A DNA stretch of 64,000 nucleotides from SIRX01 sp965213905. Its GTDB lineage: Bacteria; Actinomycetota; Rubrobacteria; Rubrobacterales; Rubrobacteraceae. The stretch lies in contig OZ243922.1 of the NCBI GenBank assembly GCA_965213905.1, forward strand, positions 3,027,443 through 3,091,442. Reading direction: 5' to 3'. Of this stretch, positions 51,106-59,349 are shown in pieces; position 1 is the stretch's first letter, and each line of letters starts with the position of its first letter. The notes beneath the pieces are model-generated. The model was given only the letters and a program-made list of their open reading frames with translations. It had not been told where the DNA came from and ran no database searches. Position numbers and translations under genes: made by a program.

Positions 51106-52398
51106 TTGCATAACGGCCATACCGGGGATGCCGGGCTTCGAGGGAAACAAAACCCGTTTTTGAGGGGAAACGATGGCTTGAAGGTACCCCCGGAGCTTCT
51201 CGCGGATCAGGCCGGCGGAGAACGTTTCGAGTACGTGATATTGGGCGCCGGGTGTGCTGGTTTGAGCCTCTGTTACTACCTTCTGGAGCAAGGGGTCGAG
51301 TCTCCCATACTGATCCTGGACCAAAAGAGCGGCTTTACCGACGACCGGACGTGGTGTTTTTGGGACGTGGAGCAAACGCCGTTTTCGCAACTGGCGATCC
51401 ACCAGTGGAACTCGTGGAGCCTGCACGCCGCTGGAAAAACCGTCGTGCAGGCGACCGAAAAACACCCCTACCTGTGCCTCACCGCGGCAGATTTCTACGA
51501 GCATGTTCTGAAGTATTTGTCCCGGCACGAGAACGTCACCCTGAAGCTTGGGGAGCCTGTGGAGTCTTATAAAGAGCTTCAGGAAGAAACCTACGTCAAG
51601 ACTTCCCGGGGTGCTTACGCCGCCCGCCACGTCTTCGACGGCCGGGGCCTGCCGCCGGGGTCCGCCGTTTTCGAGGAGGCCCGACGGAGTGCGACGTGGG
51701 TTCCGCAGAAGTTCGTGGGCTTGCGCCTGCGCTCTAAAGAGCCGGTCTTCGACCCGGATACTTGCACGCTGATGGACTTCGGGGTAAGCCAGGAACGGGG
51801 CCTGAGGTTTGTTTACGTCCTGCCTTTTGGCGGCCGGGACGCCCTCGTCGAGAACGTTTATCTATCAAACGCCGAGGTCTTGGCCGAGGACCACCGGCGG
51901 GAGATCCGAGACTACCTCGCCGGACGGTACGGGTTACGGCCCGACGATTACGAGGTCCATGGTGAAGAGCGGGGCTACATCCCGATGACGGACTACCGGT
52001 TTCCCCGCCGGCTCGGGGAGAGAACTTACTCTATCGGTATGCTCGGGGGTGAGTCTCGGCCCTCCACCGGGTACACGTTTTTGCGTATCCAGCGTTACTG
52101 CAGGCACCTGGCCCGGAGCGTGGTGTCCGGCAGAGAGGTGACCGAGAAGATCTCGCCCCGCCGCTACGACTTGCTGGATAGGATCTTCCTCCGCTTTATG
52201 CAGCAGCAACCGGAGAGATGCCCGGAAGTGTACGCGCGCATGTTCGCCGGCGTCCACCCAGATACCCTGGTCCGCTTTCTGACCGAGAGAAGCAGCCCGC
52301 GGGACGACCTGAACCTCGTACTGGCGATGCCCAAAGCGCCGTTCTTGAAGACCGTGGCCCAAATGGTGTCGCCGTCTTATTCGTCGAACACCAGATGA
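51106..52398 (+). CDS. crtY: Lycopene beta-cyclase (CrtY type)
   Basis: A 430-residue FAD-dependent cyclase that converts lycopene to beta-carotene. The dinucleotide-binding motif VILGAGCAGLSLCYYLLEQG, the cyclase motif TDDRTWCFW and the FGVSQERGLRFVYVLPF and GYIPMTDYRFP blocks match CrtY. The TTG start at 51106 is uncertain (N-terminal ~45 residues before the FAD fold have no counterpart); a later start is possible. Its TGA overlaps the ATG of the Brp/Blh gene (ATGA), so cyclisation and cleavage are translationally linked. Phytoene synthase and desaturase must lie elsewhere. Confidence 0.9.
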   Translation: MHNGHTGDAGLRGKQNPFLRGNDGLKVPPELLADQAGGERFEYVILGAGCAGLSLCYYLLEQGVESPILILDQKSGFTDDRTWCFWDVEQTPFSQLAIHQWNSWSLHAAGKTVVQATEKHPYLCLTAADFYEHVLKYLSRHENVTLKLGEPVESYKELQEETYVKTSRGAYAARHVFDGRGLPPGSAVFEEARRSATWVPQKFVGLRLRSKEPVFDPDTCTLMDFGVSQERGLRFVYVLPFGGRDALVENVYLSNAEVLAEDHRREIRDYLAGRYGLRPDDYEVHGEERGYIPMTDYRFPRRLGERTYSIGMLGGESRPSTGYTFLRIQRYCRHLARSVVSGREVTEKISPRRYDLLDRIFLRFMQQQPERCPEVYARMFAGVHPDTLVRFLTERSSPRDDLNLVLAMPKAPFLKTVAQMVSPSYSSNTR

Positions 52399-53441
52399 AG
52401 CCCGCCCGGAATCCAGAAACCGCCGGGATGGGCGCCGGGGCCCGGAGAACCCTCTACCGGTACGTCGTGGTCCCGTCCTGGGTAACGGTCGGTGTTTTGA
52501 CCCTGGTGTTCGCGGCGGGGATCGAGGTTTCAGGGCCCGTGCAGTACGCCCCGTTTGCTTTTAGCCTGATCTTCTTCGGCCTGCCGCACGGCGCCGTGGA
52601 CCATCTGGTTCCGGGCCGGCTTTCGGGCGCCGGTATTTCGGCCCGCCCGATCCTGGCCGTCGTCTTTTTGTACGGGGTGCTTTCCTCCGTATACCTGGCC
52701 GTCTGGTACGCCTTACCGGCTTCCTCGTTCGTGTTCTTTATCCTGCTTACCTGGTTTCACTGGGGGCAGGGGGACCTCTATTCGACGGCGGCGTTTTTGC
52801 AAGGAAGACACCTCTCCTCCAAAACCCTCAAGTTTCTCACCGTCGTAACGCGGGGAGGATTACCCATGCTGGTGCCGCTGCTCGCTTTCCCGGAGGTTTA
52901 CGCGAAGGTGGCCCGGGGCGCCGTCGCGCTCTTCTCTGCCAACACAGATGTAAGTTGGCTCTCCAACCCGACCTTCAGGGTGGCGGCCGGCCTGGCCTAC
53001 GTTTCTCTGGTGCTGTTTACGCTCGCCTGGGGCCACGCCGCCGCGCCGCTTTCCGGTCCTGGTTGGTGGCGGGACGCCCTGGAGATCGGGATGTTGGCGG
53101 GATACTTTTCGGTCGTTCCCCCGGTGTTCGCGTTGGGGATGTACTTCTCTTTGTGGCACGCCCCCCGGCACGTCGCGCGCCTGATGCTCCTGGACAAAAA
53201 CTCGGAGGCCTTTTTGGAGAAAGGAGAATTCCGGCCCGCGCTAAAGAACTTCGCCTGGGACGCCACCCCTCTGACCCTGGTGGCCGCGCTGTTGCTCGCC
53301 GGCTTGTACCTCGCGGTGCCCGGGAGTGTAGAAGGCGCGGCGGGCCTTTTGGCCCTGTACCTCGTCCTCATCTCCGTACTAACCCTCCCGCACGTCGCGG
53401 TCGTGGCGGTGATGGATCTCAAGCAGGGGCTCTGGAGATGA
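52395..53441 (+). CDS. blh: Brp/Blh family beta-carotene 15,15'-dioxygenase
   Basis: An integral membrane dioxygenase of 348 residues that cleaves beta-carotene to two retinals. The iron-binding histidines are visible in FFGLPHGAVDH, LTWFHWGQGD, FSLWHAPRHVARL and LTLPHVAVVAV, with six or more hydrophobic segments. It starts at ATG 52395 within the stop of crtY, and its stop overlaps the ATG of the nuclease gene. Retinal is the rhodopsin chromophore; no opsin is in the window, so it should be encoded elsewhere. Confidence 0.92.
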   Translation: MKPARNPETAGMGAGARRTLYRYVVVPSWVTVGVLTLVFAAGIEVSGPVQYAPFAFSLIFFGLPHGAVDHLVPGRLSGAGISARPILAVVFLYGVLSSVYLAVWYALPASSFVFFILLTWFHWGQGDLYSTAAFLQGRHLSSKTLKFLTVVTRGGLPMLVPLLAFPEVYAKVARGAVALFSANTDVSWLSNPTFRVAAGLAYVSLVLFTLAWGHAAAPLSGPGWWRDALEIGMLAGYFSVVPPVFALGMYFSLWHAPRHVARLMLLDKNSEAFLEKGEFRPALKNFAWDATPLTLVAALLLAGLYLAVPGSVEGAAGLLALYLVLISVLTLPHVAVVAVMDLKQGLWR

Positions 53442-53986
53442 CGCCGCGCCTTTTGTGCTGGCTGCTGCCGCTCTTTTTGCTGGCCGGGTGCGCCGCGCAG
53501 CAACCGTCGGGCGCCGGGCCGCAGGAAGATAAAACCGTAAACGTCTCCAGGGTCGTAGACGGCGATACGGTCGAGGTCCGTCCGGGCGTGCGCGGCACGG
53601 ACGCCGTGCGGCTCATCGGTGTAGACGCGCCGGAGACGCCCGGCTCCCCGCAAGGACCCCAACCATACGGGGAACAGGCCTCCGAGTTCGCGGAAACAGA
53701 GCTCGCGGGCCGCGACGTAGAGTTGCGGTTCGACGAAGAAAAAGTGGACGATTACGGCCGGGCCCTCGCATACCTCTACCTGCCGGACGGCACGATGTTC
53801 AACGAAACGCTCCTGGAGAAAGGCTACGCCCAGGTGGCTACCTTTCCGCCGAACGTACAACATTTGCAAGAATTTCGCCGGGCCCAAAAAGAATCCCGCG
53901 ACAACCGGCGAGGGATATGGAGCCTCCCGGAAGACCAACTCTGCAAACTCACCGACCGCGGAAACGGCGTCGGCGGTGGATGTTAG
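53438..53986 (+). CDS. Thermonuclease-like (SNase) lipoprotein
   Basis: A secreted staphylococcal-nuclease-fold protein of 182 residues. The signal ends in LLAGC, lipobox Cys18, so it is a membrane-anchored lipoprotein. The nuclease core is VSRVVDGDTVEV, RLIGVDAPETPG (calcium and catalytic Arg/Glu region), ELRFDEEKVDDYGRALAYLY and the final basic region. ATG at 53438 overlaps the Blh stop (ATGA), an unexpected partner for a carotenoid cleavage gene. It may scavenge DNA outside the cell; any link to retinal is unknown. Confidence 0.92.
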   Translation: MTPRLLCWLLPLFLLAGCAAQQPSGAGPQEDKTVNVSRVVDGDTVEVRPGVRGTDAVRLIGVDAPETPGSPQGPQPYGEQASEFAETELAGRDVELRFDEEKVDDYGRALAYLYLPDGTMFNETLLEKGYAQVATFPPNVQHLQEFRRAQKESRDNRRGIWSLPEDQLCKLTDRGNGVGGGC

Positions 53987-54125
53987 TGTCTTGGGTTTCT
54001 CGTCCGGGCCCGGAACCCGGGGTTTTGGGTTAGAAAGGGCAAAAAGTTCGGGTTCGAAGTTTTTACGCCGCCCGGGCCGGGTAATAAACAAGCTGACGTA
54101 GGAATTGTCAACCATAGGAGGCAGA

Positions 54126-54740
54126 GTGTCGCAGAGGATAGAGTCAAGCATAGAGGTAGAGGCTCCGGTCAAGGAAGTCTACGAGTATTGGGAATCCCTG
54201 GAGAACCTACCGAACTTTATGGCCAACGTGGAGGAAGTACGCGCCACCGGCGAAAACACGACCCACTGGAGCGTCAAAGGTCCTTTTGGGGCCTCGATCC
54301 AGTTCGACGCCCGGACGACGCAGAACGAGCAGAACGAGGCGCTAGCCTGGAACAGCGAAGACGGCGACGTAGAAACCTCCGGCCAGGTACGCTTCGAGGA
54401 CCTCGGTGACGAGCGCACCCGCGTCGAGCTGCAGATGGACTGGTTTGATCCGCCCGGCGGCAAGCTCGGTGAAGCGGTCACGGGCCTGGTCGCGGGTCCC
54501 CAAGCTATGGTCGAACAAGACCTCGTGAACTTCAAAGACCTGATGGAAGGCAACGCGACCCCCGAGGACATTCAGGAACGCCCGGACGCGGCCAAAGTCC
54601 ACACCGGCGTCGTGGCGTTTCTTACCTCCACCACGGGGCTGGCGGTCGTGGGCGCCGTGCTGCTGCTGTGGTTGATCCTGCGCGGCGGTGGAGACTCCCG
54701 GAAGAAGTCTCGCGGCGCCAGGATCACGTTCGAGTTCTAA
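54126..54740 (+). CDS. SRPBCC-fold protein with C-terminal membrane helix
   Basis: A START/Bet v1-like (polyketide cyclase/dehydrase) lipid- or ligand-binding domain of about 150 residues (SIEVEAPVKEVYEYWESLEN, TTHWSVKGPFG, AWNSEDGDVETSGQVRFEDL) followed by a membrane segment (TTGLAVVGAVLLLWLIL) and a basic tail. I place the start at GTG 54126 because AGGAGG lies 5 nt upstream; a TTG at 54105 is also in frame. Function unknown, possibly membrane lipid or ubiquinone-like binding. An intrinsic terminator follows. Confidence 0.82.
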   Translation: MSQRIESSIEVEAPVKEVYEYWESLENLPNFMANVEEVRATGENTTHWSVKGPFGASIQFDARTTQNEQNEALAWNSEDGDVETSGQVRFEDLGDERTRVELQMDWFDPPGGKLGEAVTGLVAGPQAMVEQDLVNFKDLMEGNATPEDIQERPDAAKVHTGVVAFLTSTTGLAVVGAVLLLWLILRGGGDSRKKSRGARITFEF

Positions 54741-54790
54741 AAGACCGTAAATCGGCCGGTCGGCGCGGCCGCCCGCGAACGCAAAAGCAA

Positions 54791-54825
54791 AAGCCTTGGA
54801 GCTACAGTAGCTCCAAGGCTTTTTG
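54791..54825. terminator. Strong bidirectional-type intrinsic terminator
   Basis: AGCCTTGGAGCTA pairs perfectly with TAGCTCCAAGGCT (13 bp) around a CAG loop and is followed by TTTTT; the opposite strand has a short A/T end. It ends the SRPBCC gene and may also stop the convergent minus-strand gene at 54874. Confidence 0.92.
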
Positions 54826-54873
54826 TTCGTCTCTTTTCTGGTCCGCAGGCGCGGAACCCCGCCTGCGGCACTG

Positions 54874-55119
54874 TTAGTCGATGGAAAGGGTGCCGAAGAT
54901 CACGACTTCCCGCTCCACGTCGAAGTAGATGGTGCCGCTCATCCCGAACAAGTCCATCATAACGTCCGCGTCGGCGGCCGGGGGCCTTATCGTATACTCA
55001 TCGGCGCCGTCGTCTAGTATGAGCTGAAAAGAGAACTTGCCGGCTCCCCCGCGCTCCTGCTCGCTCCAGTTGGCGTGAACGTTGGTTACCTGACGTACCG
55101 TTATCTGTTCTCCTGCCAA
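54874..55119 (-). CDS. Small protein of unknown function, paralogue 2
   Basis: An 81-residue protein starting MAGEQITVRQVTNVHANW, closely related to the product of the adjacent gene (55193-55447): ITVRQVT then LQLILDDGA(D/E)EY and a (F/FD)(V/L)(E/D)R segment near the end. The TTG start at 55119 follows AAAGGAGGAAG. The beta-rich fold, short size and tandem duplication suggest a small binding protein. No known family recognised. Confidence 0.7.
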   Translation of the reverse strand: MAGEQITVRQVTNVHANWSEQERGGAGKFSFQLILDDGADEYTIRPPAADADVMMDLFGMSGTIYFDVEREVVIFGTLSID

Positions 55120-55192
55120 AATCTTCCTCCTTTGTCGGTCTTCTCTGGCGGTCTTTGTGTTGCCTGGTGCCGTTCGTCCGGAAACTACCGGT

Positions 55193-55447
55193 TTAGGCCA
55201 GGGACAGGTTGCTCGTAATGAGGACTTTGCGGTCCAGGTCGAACATGACCGCCCGGTTGCTTCTGACGGTCCGGAGCATGACCTTTATGTCGTCCGCGGT
55301 CGGCTGGAGCACGTACTCCTCCGCGCCGTCGTCCAAGATGAGCTGCAGGGTAAAAGCGCCCTCGTCACCCCTCTCCAACTCCGTGTAAGAAGCCTGAATA
55401 TCGGTAACCTGTCGCACCGTTATTCGTTGTTGAGTATTTTCTTCCAC
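55193..55447 (-). CDS. Small protein of unknown function, paralogue 1
   Basis: About 84 residues; tandem paralogue of the gene at 54874-55119, sharing ITVRQVT, the LQLILDDGAEEY strand and the C-terminal FDLDRKVLI. Start GTG 55447 (VEENTQQ) follows AAAGGAG; the longer frame to 55471 lacks a site. The pair is separated by 73 bp with a second ribosome site and is probably one transcript. Function unknown; two retained copies argue for a heteromer or a dosage effect. Confidence 0.7.
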   Translation of the reverse strand: MEENTQQRITVRQVTDIQASYTELERGDEGAFTLQLILDDGAEEYVLQPTADDIKVMLRTVRSNRAVMFDLDRKVLITSNLSLA

Positions 55448-55553
55448 AAACAACTCCTTTCTTTTCTCCATTCAACGACAGGAAGCTTCATGCCCTTTTC
55501 AGAGTTTGTTCAAACCGTTTTCCGGCCCGTTCGGTGAGGCCCGAAAACCGGGG

Positions 55554-55877
55554 TTAGAGCCGGCTTATCTTTGCCGCGAGGATATAGTCGTTTTCCGTCA
55601 GCCCGTCTACGACGTGGGTAAAGATCTTCACGCCGACGCGGCCCCAGGTGAGATCCAAGTTCGGGTGGTGTCCTTCGGCCTCAGCCACTTCCCCGACCTG
55701 GTTTACGAAGGCCAACGCTTCCCGGAAGTTCTCGAAGGAGAACTCTTTATAGAGGTGGTGATTTTCCACCACCTTCCATCCCGGGAGCCGGCCCTGCAAC
55801 TCCCCGGCCTCCGCCTCCCCCAACGCCGGGGTGTCTCCCTTGCACGGGACACAGGTTTTATCGGCGAGGTTTACGAT
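55554..55877 (-). CDS. phhB: 4a-hydroxytetrahydrobiopterin dehydratase (pterin-4a-carbinolamine dehydratase)
   Basis: A small dehydratase regenerating tetrahydrobiopterin, or a coactivator fold. LPGWKVVENHHLYKEF, the EAEGHHPNLDLTWGRVGVKIFTHVVDGLTENDY core (HHP motif) is diagnostic. The family's typical prefix KTCVPCKGDTPAL is in frame upstream of the TTG at 55823, so the real start is further on: an ATC at 55877 sits behind AGGAGAGG. That would be a non-standard start; no ATG, GTG or TTG fits. With the short start the length is 89 residues, with the long one 107. Confidence 0.85.
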   Translation of the reverse strand: MVNLADKTCVPCKGDTPALGEAEAGELQGRLPGWKVVENHHLYKEFSFENFREALAFVNQVGEVAEAEGHHPNLDLTWGRVGVKIFTHVVDGLTENDYILAAKISRL

Positions 55878-55913
55878 GCCCGCCGCCTCTCCTGATGGAC
55901 GGATCCCCGGTTT

Positions 55914-56456
55914 TCAGGCATTGACCTTCAAAAATTGCTCTTCGTAGAGGTTTATGGCGTGGTTGAGGACCTTTTTGGCATCTTCGGGGCCGGACATGTC
56001 CCCGACGGTGACTTCTTTGTTCTCCAGGACTTTGTAGTCTTGAAAAAAACGTTGTAGCTCATCCGTCCGGTGTTCGGGCAAGTCGTCGAAATGTTCGTAA
56101 TCGCGGTACTCCGGGTCGTCGAGGTGGACGCAGATTATCTTCTCGTCGTTCTCGCCGTCGTCCACCATCGGCATCATTCCGATAGGCTTGACCCGCAGGA
56201 TGCTTAGCGGTTGTACCGGCTCCTGCATTATCACCAGCATGTCCAGCGGGTCGTCGTCGTCCCCCAGCGTGCGCGGTATAAAGCCGTAGTTAGAAGGATA
56301 TACGACCGAGGAGTAGAGGACGCGGTCTACCAGCAACATCCCGGTTTCCTTATCCAACTCGTACTTGACCTTCGATCCTTTGGGGATCTCTACGACGACG
56401 TTGAACTCCTCGGGTACGTCCTTACCTATCGGAACGTCGTGCCAGGCGTGGGGCAT
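55914..56456 (-). CDS. ppa: Inorganic pyrophosphatase
   Basis: A family I soluble pyrophosphatase of 180 residues that hydrolyses pyrophosphate and drives biosynthesis. Metal-binding blocks are EIPKGSKVKYELDKETG, YPSNYGFIPRTLGDDDDPLD, GMMPMVDDGENDEKII and the DYKVLENKEVTVG end. Start MPHAWHD at 56456 follows GAGGAG; the frame upstream is spurious. It lies 123 bp from the tRNA-Leu gene on the same strand. Confidence 0.96.
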   Translation of the reverse strand: MPHAWHDVPIGKDVPEEFNVVVEIPKGSKVKYELDKETGMLLVDRVLYSSVVYPSNYGFIPRTLGDDDDPLDMLVIMQEPVQPLSILRVKPIGMMPMVDDGENDEKIICVHLDDPEYRDYEHFDDLPEHRTDELQRFFQDYKVLENKEVTVGDMSGPEDAKKVLNHAINLYEEQFLKVNA

Positions 56457-56578
56457 CTCTGACTCCTCTAGCTTCGCCGATGTCTCCCGACACGATACTA
56501 TGGACCGCCACCAGCCGCGACCGTACCGGCAAACCGCCGGACCCAGGCTAAAAAGAGTGCAGAGCAAAGAAAAAGTAG

Positions 56579-56667
56579 TGGTACCGGAGGTCGGGCTCGA
56601 ACCGACACTCCCCTTTCGGGGAACCGGATTTTGAGTCCGGCGCGTCTACCTATTCCGCCACTCCGGC
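56579..56667 (-). tRNA. tRNA-Leu(CAA)
   Basis: An 89-nt tRNA on the minus strand. The acceptor stem GCCGGAG pairs with CTCCGGT (G1-T72 wobble), discriminator A73 and an encoded CCA (56579-56581). The anticodon stem CCGGA/TCCGG encloses loop CTCAAAA with anticodon CAA, and a long variable arm (TTCCCCGAAAGGGGAG) marks it as a class II tRNA, here leucine. T loop TTCGAGC is normal. Confidence 0.97.
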
Positions 56668-56756
56668 GAGTGAGCCCCGCAATTGTACCAACCTCGCGAA
56701 GGTTTTCGAGATTATCCTGCCGAGATATTCCGGGTCTTCCGGTATACTAAACAGCG

Positions 56757-59258
56757 ATGCGTGTTTACCTGATCGACGGCTACTCCCTGCTCTACCGGGC
56801 GTTCTACGCGCTGCCGCAGAGCATAAGCACGAGCAGCGGGCTTCCTACAAACGCCCTCTACGGCTTTACGAGCATGTTGCTCAAGTTGCTCGATACCGAG
56901 GAAGAGGTGGGTATTGGGGTGGTCTGGGACGGTGGGATGCCCAAGTTCCGCACGGACATCTACCCGGAATACAAAGCCCAGCGGTCAGCGATGCCCGAAG
57001 AGCTAAAAGCCCAGTTGGACCATCTCGACCAGATCCTCGACGCGATGAACGTCCATACCATGCGGGCCGAAGGCTTCGAGGCCGACGACGCGCTCGCCAC
57101 GCTGTCGAAGCTCATACCCGAAGACGTGGAGCTCATGATCGTCACCGGGGACCAGGACGCCATGCAACTCGTTGACGGCAACGTAAAGGTGATGCGGACC
57201 ACCCGCGGCGTCTCCGAAACCAAAAGCTACGGCCGGGACGAAGTATTAGAAGAATACGGCGTCGCGCCGGGGCAGATCCCGGATTACAAAGCCCTGACCG
57301 GGGACCCCTCGGACAACATCCCCGGCGTACGGGGCATCGGGCCCAAAGGCGCCTCGAAGCTGCTACAGCAGTTCGACACCGTCGAAAACCTCTACGAAAA
57401 CCTCGGAGACGTCTCGGCAAAGGGCACCCGCACGAAGCTGGAGGAAGGTAAAGAAAGCGCCTTTCTCTCCCTGGAGTTGGCCCGGATGCGCTACGACGCG
57501 CCGGTGGAGTTCGACGAAGAAGCCCTGCGGTTCGAGGGGGTATCTCCGGAGACCGGGGAGATACTGCGCCGCTACGAGTTTCGGAGCCTGGAACCCCGCT
57601 TCGCGGCCTTGCCGGTCGTGGGCGGCGGCGTGTTGCCGGCGCCGGAGAGGACCACGCTCCGCTTCGAAGACGGGCCTTTGGAGGAGGGCTTGCTACCCGT
57701 TGCGGCCGCGCCGGTTGGTGACGAACTCTGGTGCGTCGTGGCCGAGGAAAACACCGTACACCTCGCAGATGGCGCCCCGGATCGTCCGCTGCAGGTTCAC
57801 GACGCAAAAAGCCTCGGCGTTTTCGGGGCGGACTTCGACACGTTTCTGGCCGCTTACCTCATAAAACCGGGCCTCGGCGGCTACGAGCTGGACACGCTCG
57901 CGGAAGACCGGGGGGTGCCGGAGTTCGAGGCGGATCACGACGACGCCCGGGTCGTCGCCGCGGCCCGCAAAGCCGCGCAGATCCACACCCTAGTACCGCT
58001 GCTAGAAAGAGAGCTCAGAGACATGGGCCTCGCCCGACTCTACTATGACATAGAGCTGCCGCTCGCCGACGTGTTGGGGGGGCTGCAATACGTCGGGATG
58101 CCGGTGGACCGCGATACCTTGCAACAGGTCGGGCGGGAGATACAAGAGCAGGTGGAGAAGCTCGAAGAAAGCATCTACGAGGACGTGGGCCACCCGTTCA
58201 ACATCGGCTCGCCGAAGCAACTCGGGGAGGTGCTCTTCGTGAAGATGGGGATTCCGCCGGTTCGCAAAACGAAGACCGGGTACTCGACCGACGCCCGCGT
58301 TTTGCAGCAGCTCTCGGTAGAATATCCGGTGGCGGACAAGATCATCCGCTACCGGGAGTTGACCAAGCTGCGCGGCACCTACATAGACGGCTTGCTCGGC
58401 CTGATCTCCTCTGAAGGCCGCATCCACACCACCCTGAACCAGACCACGACCGCCACCGGTCGCATCTCCAGTGATTCGCCGAACCTCCAGAACATCCCGG
58501 TCCGCACCGAGATGGGCGCCCGCATCCGGGACGCTTTCGTCGCCTCGCCGGGCCGCAAGCTCGTGGTCGCCGACTACTCTCAGATAGAGCTCCGTATCCT
58601 GGCGCACATGACCCGCGAACCGGCGCTTATAGAGTCCTTCACCACGGGTGAGGATGTACACACCCGCACGGCATCCGAGGTCTTCGACGTGAGGCCGGAG
58701 TCCGTGACGACGGAGTTGCGGCGCCGGGCCAAGATGGTCAACTTCGGCATCCTCTACGGTATATCCGGCTTCGGTCTGGCGATGAGGCTTGGCAACGTGC
58801 ATCCGGCCGAGGCGGAACGCTACATCAAGCGTTATCTGGAACGTTATCCGAAAGTCACCGAGTTTATGCAGGAGACCTTGGAAGAGGCGGAGGAACTAGG
58901 GTATGCGACGACGCTCTTCGGCCGGCGCCGGTACGTGCCGGAGCTTCGCAACTCGAACAAAAACGTTCGCAAGCTGGGCGAGCGAATCGCCTTTAACGCC
59001 CGGGTTCAGGGGACGGCGGCGGACATCATCAAGGTGGCGATGGTTGACTTGCAAAAGCGGCTGAACGCGCTGGACGCGGACATGTTGATGCAGGTCCACG
59101 ACGAGTTGGTCTTCGATGTTGGGGAGGAGCAGGTAGATGAGGTGGCGTCCCTGGCGGCGGAGAGGATGGTCGCCGCCTACGACCTCAGCCCGCCGCTCGA
59201 AGTCGAGGTCAAAACGGGCGGGCGCTGGGGGCAGGTCGAGCCGGTCTTGATCCGTTAG
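56757..59258 (+). CDS. polA: DNA polymerase I
   Basis: An 833-residue family A polymerase for lagging-strand and repair synthesis. The 5'-3' exonuclease occupies roughly residues 1-290 (GYSLLYRAFYALP; EADDALATL; TGDQDAMQLV; GDPSDNIPGV). The 3'-5' exonuclease region (about 300-420) is short and lacks the DxE metal motif, so proofreading is probably lost, as in Taq. Polymerase motifs A (VVADYSQIELRILAH), B (RRRAKMVNFGILYGIS) and C (MQVHDELVF) are intact. A TATACT -10 element lies at about 56742. It is followed by rpsA. Confidence 0.97.
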   Translation: MRVYLIDGYSLLYRAFYALPQSISTSSGLPTNALYGFTSMLLKLLDTEEEVGIGVVWDGGMPKFRTDIYPEYKAQRSAMPEELKAQLDHLDQILDAMNVHTMRAEGFEADDALATLSKLIPEDVELMIVTGDQDAMQLVDGNVKVMRTTRGVSETKSYGRDEVLEEYGVAPGQIPDYKALTGDPSDNIPGVRGIGPKGASKLLQQFDTVENLYENLGDVSAKGTRTKLEEGKESAFLSLELARMRYDAPVEFDEEALRFEGVSPETGEILRRYEFRSLEPRFAALPVVGGGVLPAPERTTLRFEDGPLEEGLLPVAAAPVGDELWCVVAEENTVHLADGAPDRPLQVHDAKSLGVFGADFDTFLAAYLIKPGLGGYELDTLAEDRGVPEFEADHDDARVVAAARKAAQIHTLVPLLERELRDMGLARLYYDIELPLADVLGGLQYVGMPVDRDTLQQVGREIQEQVEKLEESIYEDVGHPFNIGSPKQLGEVLFVKMGIPPVRKTKTGYSTDARVLQQLSVEYPVADKIIRYRELTKLRGTYIDGLLGLISSEGRIHTTLNQTTTATGRISSDSPNLQNIPVRTEMGARIRDAFVASPGRKLVVADYSQIELRILAHMTREPALIESFTTGEDVHTRTASEVFDVRPESVTTELRRRAKMVNFGILYGISGFGLAMRLGNVHPAEAERYIKRYLERYPKVTEFMQETLEEAEELGYATTLFGRRRYVPELRNSNKNVRKLGERIAFNARVQGTAADIIKVAMVDLQKRLNALDADMLMQVHDELVFDVGEEQVDEVASLAAERMVAAYDLSPPLEVEVKTGGRWGQVEPVLIR

Positions 59259-59307
59259 TGGTAAAATGCACCTCGGACTGTAGAATATACGCTTCATGAA
59301 ACTTCTG

Positions 59308-59313
59308 TATAAT
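59308..59313 (+). promoter_or_regulatory. rpsA promoter -10 element
   Basis: A perfect TATAAT at 59308-59313, 36 bp before the rpsA ATG, in the 91-bp gap after polA. The -35 region is not clear (ATATAC at about the right distance). Confidence 0.5.
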
Positions 59314-59349
59314 CCCACCCGCAAGCAAGGAGAAGGAAGCACCTAGTAC

